Shown: positions 30,247 through 33,359 of the stretch, piece by piece | Layout: each line of letters opens with the position of its first letter | Position numbering within the stretch: the first letter of the stretch is position 1 | Source of the DNA: Planctomycetales bacterium | GTDB lineage: Bacteria > Planctomycetota > Planctomycetia > Pirellulales > Pirellulaceae | Assembly (NCBI GenBank): GCA_020426955.1 | Contig: JAGQOZ010000004.1 | Location: forward strand, 1 to 33,359 | DNA length: 33,359 nucleotides | Direction: 5' to 3' | Translations under genes and position numbers: made by a program | The notes under the pieces: generated by a model | What the model saw: only the letters and a program-made list of their open reading frames with translations | Database searches by the model: none | Told to the model about the DNA's origin: nothing

Positions 30247-30574
30247 GCATCGCGGTACTCCAGATCCGCCTTGTGCAGTGATGGGGGCTGACGAACTGGT
30301 TTCGCACCTGTTTCGAATGGCACCGGATGCAGATTCGATTGTTTACGCATTTGACATCCTTCGCGTCGACTTGGACGGCACGGAAGCCGTCCCTTCTTTT
30401 CGCCCCGAAGATTTGCGGTCACTGGTCAAGCTTTGCCAGGTGATGGCGTTCGCCATCTTGGACGACGGATGGGTCAGTGATGATTGCCGCACAGAGCTGA
30501 CGCAATTGTGGCATGAGCTCGATGCAGTTACCAGTAAGTGGAATCGAGGACCCAATGGCACAAGTCACTCATGA
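30239..30574 (+). CDS. Hypothetical acidic protein between two PC4-like genes (111 aa)
   Basis: A GGAGG site is placed before ATG 30239, inside the end of the preceding gene. The product is mostly helical, with SIVYAFDILRVDLDGTEAVP followed by RPEDLRSLVKLCQVMAFAIL and a C-terminal TELTQLWHELDAV helix. No domain is recognised. Overlaps at both ends (8 and 20 bases) couple it to two PC4-like paralogues, so it may be their partner. Confidence 0.6.
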   Translation: MRKHRGTPDPPCAVMGADELVSHLFRMAPDADSIVYAFDILRVDLDGTEAVPSFRPEDLRSLVKLCQVMAFAILDDGWVSDDCRTELTQLWHELDAVTSKWNRGPNGTSHS

Positions 30575-30773
30575 AATTCGGCGCGGACTAATTGTGGCCA
30601 AAATCCGTCGACGCAATACGAAGCATGGAGTTCGATATTCGCTGACCACCGTGCGACTCTATCGAAACGGCGATCAGTGGAAGGAGTCGACTCGGTTCGG
30701 TCGTGACGATATTCCGCTCGTGCGGCTGGTCTTAGACGAAGCGTACACTTGGATTCTTCAGCAAGCGAGGTGA
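30555..30773 (+). CDS. PC4/Whirly-like protein, paralogue 5 (72 aa)
   Basis: It starts 20 bases inside the previous gene, with GAGGA upstream of ATG 30555. The sequence IRRGLIVAKIRRRNTKHGVR then YSLTTVRLYRNGDQWKESTR, RDDIPLVRLVLDEAYTWILQ matches paralogues 3 and 4. It is the shortest copy and almost only the core fold, which defines the minimal domain. It is followed five bases later by the methyltransferase gene. Confidence 0.72.
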   Translation: MAQVTHEIRRGLIVAKIRRRNTKHGVRYSLTTVRLYRNGDQWKESTRFGRDDIPLVRLVLDEAYTWILQQAR

Positions 30774-30778
30774 CCCGT

Positions 30779-31384
30779 ATGTCCGAGTTGCCGTCTTTGT
30801 CGAACCATACCGTCAGTGGACAGCAAGCGATACGGCCGAACATTGCGACAGACCTACAGCAGCTTGTGACCCAGGGCCTTCAATTTGCCACCATCTTGGC
30901 CGACCCGCCGTGGCGGTACGAAAACACCGCTTCTCGCGGCGCCGCCGAAAACCACTATGCCACAATGTCTGTCGAACAAATCTGTGACGAACCTGTAACC
31001 CAACTCGCGGCTGACAACGCCCACCTTCATCTTTGGACAACCAACGCGTTTCTGGAATCGGCCTTCCGGGTGATGCGAGCGTGGGGATTCGAATACAAAT
31101 CATGCCTTGTTTGGGTCAAACCGAACATGGGCATGGGAAACTACTGGCGAGTCTCGCACGAATACTTGCTTCTGGGCACGCGCGGCAAACTTCCCTTCGG
31201 CCGCAAGGATGCACCGAGCTGGCTGCTTGCCCCTCGCACCATTCACAGTCGCAAACCATTTTGTTTTCGCGCATTGATCGAACAAGTTAGCCCAGGTCCC
31301 TACCTGGAACTCTACGGACGTGAAGAACAACCAAACACCGGCTGGACGGTCTATGGAAACCAAGTGGAACGAAGGTTGTTTTGA
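30779..31384 (+). CDS. MT-A70 family adenine-N6 methyltransferase (201 aa)
   Basis: DPPW at residues 42-45 is the catalytic signature, preceded by the TILA strand and followed by the TMSVEQICDEPVTQLAADN and HLHLWTTNAFLESA segments typical of MT-A70 DNA or RNA methylases, then LVWVKPNMGMGNYWR and HEYLLLGTRG. Length is normal for phage and plasmid members. The family transfers a methyl group from S-adenosylmethionine to adenine N6. In an element this often marks the DNA against restriction or tunes gene control; no cognate nuclease is seen here. ATG 30779 follows GAGGTGACCC. It forms an operon with the three small genes before it. Confidence 0.9.
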   Translation: MSELPSLSNHTVSGQQAIRPNIATDLQQLVTQGLQFATILADPPWRYENTASRGAAENHYATMSVEQICDEPVTQLAADNAHLHLWTTNAFLESAFRVMRAWGFEYKSCLVWVKPNMGMGNYWRVSHEYLLLGTRGKLPFGRKDAPSWLLAPRTIHSRKPFCFRALIEQVSPGPYLELYGREEQPNTGWTVYGNQVERRLF

Positions 31385-31491
31385 AGTCGGCCATTATGTT
31401 CAAGTGCGATTCGCATTTTTTCGCCGTCGATTTCGTCGTTTTGGCGGCAGGGCGCCCCAATTTCATCATCAAGTGAAGGAGTCGAACAATC

Positions 31492-31710
31492 ATGCAGTCT
31501 CACAATGCAAATGTCGTACCGGCAGCTGCGGCCCTTATAACGGTCGCAGAACTCGCCAATTTACTCGGCGTTTCCGTTCGCACGGTTTGGCGGAAAGAAA
31601 GTACCGGGTACTTACCGCACCCTGTCCGCATCGGTGGACTTGTCCGGTGGCGACGAAATGAGATCATGCAGTGGATCGAAGATGGCTGTCCCAAACCGGG
31701 AAAGCAGTGA
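31492..31710 (+). CDS. xis: AlpA/Xis-type excisionase (72 aa)
   Basis: A MerR-like winged helix-turn-helix is clear: ITVAELANLLGVSVRTVWRK followed by the wing and PHPVRIGGLVRWRRNEIMQW. Such proteins bind next to attachment sites and steer integrases toward excision, or regulate integrase genes. It lies 100 bases before the integrase gene and in the same direction, the usual arrangement. A ribosome-binding AAGGAG is 13 bases from the ATG, a little far. The 107 bp before it (31385-31491) hold a short TGCG-ATT-CGCA stem followed by six T, a possible weak terminator for the methyltransferase transcript. Confidence 0.85.
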   Translation: MQSHNANVVPAAAALITVAELANLLGVSVRTVWRKESTGYLPHPVRIGGLVRWRRNEIMQWIEDGCPKPGKQ

Positions 31711-31810
31711 GCGTGAAATCGGAAATCCTACGTTTTCATCGAAACTCGCAACCACCAGCAGCTGTCATCCACAAACAGGTACGAATCGAGACTATGGGGA
31801 AGGTTCCTGC

Positions 31811-33346
31811 ATGGCGTCAATATTCAAACAAACAACAACGCGTCCATTGCCCATCGATGCCGAAACGATAACCAAGAATGGCAAGAGATTCGTACGAGTC
31901 AAACGCGACGGACGCACCGTCTTGAGGCCCTTGACGGATTGCGGCACAAAATACCGAGATGAGTCAAGAAAATGGTATATCAAATTCAAGGACCGCAATG
32001 GAGTCTGGCAGCGAGTTCCGGGCTACACAGATAAGATGGCGACATCACAACTTGCCTCCGAATTGGAGAGAAAACAGCAGCAGATTCAATCGGGACTAAC
32101 AGACCCACATGAATCGGGGAAGCTCCGTCCACTGGAGGAACACCTAGCAGAATTTCAGCGATTCTTGGGCGACAAAGAAAATTCCACGAAGCATGTTGCG
32201 CAGACTGTGAAGCGAGTCCAACGAATTTGTCACGGTTGCAAGTTCGAGAATTGGAAGGATATTTCGCCATCTTCGGTTGTGAATTGGCTTGCGTTAGAGC
32301 GGGAACGTGGGGCGATAGGTGTCAAGACTAGTAACTATTACCAGGCTGCACTGAAAGAGTTTTGCAACTGGTTGGTCAAAGATGGACGGGTTCCCTCAAA
32401 TCCGGTCACTCATCTGCAATCGCTGAATCCTGATCTAGACGTACGTCGGCAACGCCGGTCGCTAACGGATGAACAATTTGCCGCATTGATTGAATCAGCG
32501 ATGAATGGTCCACCGATTCAGTGCCTAAGTGGACCGGACCGAGCAATGCTTTACATTCTTGCGGCTTGGACCGGATTCAGACGGAAAGAACTCGCGTCGT
32601 TGACAATCCGTTCGCTTGACCTTGAAAGCTCTCCGCCTACGGTCCGCTGCGAAGCCGGGTACAGCAAACGCAAGAGAAATGACATTGTTCCCCTGCACGA
32701 CATAGTCGTTGAAAGATTACGAAGTTGGCTAGAGCAACGAGGACAGACCCCCGCAAGTGAACCACTGTTTTCGCTGCAAACGAAAAGTGGTGGGTTGCGT
32801 CGAACCTCCAAAATGATGCGCGTTGACCTGACTAACGCGGGGATCCCATATTGCGACGAGGACGGACTATACGCAGACTTCCACGCGAACCGTCATACCT
32901 TTATTTCAAACTTGGCAAAGGCAGGCGTGACGCCAAAACTTGCACAGTCAGTAGCTCGGCACAGCGACGTGAACCTTACCTTGGGGGTCTATTCGCACGT
33001 CGAAATGAACGAACAGGCTGCCGCCATCAATGCGTTGCCGGCACCGCCAGTGACCTCAGCCGCTATCGTGCGGAAATCCTTGGACAACGGTTTGGACAAC
33101 ACGACACCGAAGATGAGCGACGAAACTCCCGTTGTCCAAATAGTTGTCCAAACTTCTGGCTCGGGATGTCCCGAGCTGGCAGAGTTCGTCACCAACGATG
33201 GGAACGAGCGGCGGGTCGAGAATGACCAGAAACCTTTGCCGCAAAAGGCTTTAGTCACCCTCTGTCAACAACTGGCAGAGGGTGACGATAGTAGCGGAAG
33301 AGGGACTCGAACCCCCGACACGCGGATTATGATTCCGCTGCTCTAA
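31811..33346 (+). CDS. int: Tyrosine recombinase (integrase) extending into a tRNA gene (511 aa)
   Basis: The catalytic residues are visible: Arg257 in TGFRRKEL, a basic SKRKRNDI strand near 285-291, HANRH (His358, Arg361), His384 in VARHSDVN and nucleophile Tyr394 in LGVYSHV. An N-terminal AP2/arm-like region and a SAM-like core-binding domain (about 105-200) precede it. ATG 31811 has GGGGAAGG upstream; the frame is open to 31634. The last about 100 residues are low-complexity and hold inverted repeats in the DNA (33080-33151), and the final SGRGTRTPDTRIMIPLL is antisense to a tRNA gene. After excision the C-terminus must change, because the reading frame crosses the attachment core. Cuts and joins DNA at the tRNA to integrate or excise the element. 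Confidence 0.94.
   Translation: MASIFKQTTTRPLPIDAETITKNGKRFVRVKRDGRTVLRPLTDCGTKYRDESRKWYIKFKDRNGVWQRVPGYTDKMATSQLASELERKQQQIQSGLTDPHESGKLRPLEEHLAEFQRFLGDKENSTKHVAQTVKRVQRICHGCKFENWKDISPSSVVNWLALERERGAIGVKTSNYYQAALKEFCNWLVKDGRVPSNPVTHLQSLNPDLDVRRQRRSLTDEQFAALIESAMNGPPIQCLSGPDRAMLYILAAWTGFRRKELASLTIRSLDLESSPPTVRCEAGYSKRKRNDIVPLHDIVVERLRSWLEQRGQTPASEPLFSLQTKSGGLRRTSKMMRVDLTNAGIPYCDEDGLYADFHANRHTFISNLAKAGVTPKLAQSVARHSDVNLTLGVYSHVEMNEQAAAINALPAPPVTSAAIVRKSLDNGLDNTTPKMSDETPVVQIVVQTSGSGCPELAEFVTNDGNERRVENDQKPLPQKALVTLCQQLAEGDDSSGRGTRTPDTRIMIPLL
33080..33151. repeat. Paired inverted 9-bp repeats in the 3' part of the integrase gene
   Basis: TTGGACAAC occurs at 33080 and 33092, and its complement GTTGTCCAA at 33131 and 33143. 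Both pairs have the same 12-bp period, so the four copies form a symmetric array, 140-220 bp from the tRNA 3' end. They could be integrase or excisionase arm sites overlapping the coding region, or simply encode a repeated LDN/VVQ peptide. Symmetry of position and strand favours a binding site. Confidence 0.55.
33254..33286 (-). terminator. 11-bp stem-loop between the integrase coding end and the tRNA
   Basis: GTCACCCTCTG pairs perfectly with CAGAGGGTGAC around an 11-base loop. On the minus strand it lies six bases after the tRNA 3' end and could end the tRNA transcript, though it lacks a good T-run. It is also inside the integrase frame. An attachment-site role is possible. Confidence 0.5.
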
Positions 33347-33359
33347 CCAACTGAGCTAA
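33292..33359 (-). tRNA. tRNA with CAT anticodon (Met or Ile2), 5' end outside the window
   Basis: The reverse complement has a D-arm (TTAGCTCAGTTGGTTAGAGC), an anticodon stem GCGGA/TCCGC with loop ATCATAA giving anticodon CAT, a T-arm GGGGG-TTCGAGT-CCCTC, and an acceptor end TTCCGCT plus A. CCA is not encoded. About seven 5' bases are missing. CAT can mean elongator Met or lysidine-modified Ile; it is not a clear initiator. The 3' half overlaps the integrase frame and is the likely attachment site, with the element to the left. Confidence 0.92.

Overview
The window looks like one end of a large integrated mobile element in a planctomycete. The planctomycete assignment is an inference. It rests on an ECF sigma factor next to a 1513-residue kinase / transmembrane / beta-propeller / leucine-rich-repeat protein, several further kinase-like genes, and a 219-residue basic protein of a kind I recall only from planctomycete genomes. 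The right edge is clear: a tyrosine integrase (31811-33346) runs into the 3' end of a CAT-anticodon tRNA gene on the other strand (33292 to the window end). This is the usual layout of an element inserted at a tRNA. I saw no second copy of the tRNA 3' end, so the left end is probably outside the window and at least 33 kb belong to the element.

Layout. 1-2765 holds one short gene (369-1028, minus) and about 1.7 kb with no credible coding but more than twenty perfect or near-perfect stem-loops. I read this as a very large structured RNA on the minus strand that leads into the basic protein. 2819-6816 is the maintenance block: a small PC4/Whirly-like protein, iteron-like repeats, a RepA-like initiator (minus), ParA and ParB. 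6840-14243 carries a hypothetical protein, a PLP-dependent class V aminotransferase-like enzyme with a polyasparagine microsatellite, the giant membrane Ser/Thr kinase and its ECF sigma factor. 14462-26820 is one long plus-strand, overlap-coupled operon: a membrane protein, a coiled-coil membrane protein, an RNA hairpin array, an atypical kinase, an HTH-pseudokinase fusion, a membrane-anchored Cas4-like protein with degenerate active-site motifs, four winged-helix proteins of replication-relaxation type, and a VirD4/TraG-like coupling ATPase. It ends at a strong intrinsic terminator. 26936-31710 is a set of small accessory genes: more PC4-like paralogues, a zinc-ribbon protein, a second HTH-pseudokinase, an MT-A70 adenine methyltransferase and an AlpA/Xis-type excisionase. 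The integrase and tRNA follow.

How it may work together. Rep/ParAB would maintain an excised form and Int/Xis would move it in and out of the tRNA. The coupling ATPase with the replication-relaxation proteins is the best candidate DNA-transfer machinery. No VirB4, pilus gene or classical relaxase is visible, so transfer may use a reduced or unfamiliar apparatus. Two HTH-pseudokinase fusions plus one HGD/DFG kinase suggest that kinase-type signalling regulates the element. The most novel points are the giant RNA with its protein, the HTH-pseudokinase family, and the inactive-looking Cas4-like membrane protein. All functional statements come from reading motifs; no database search was run.
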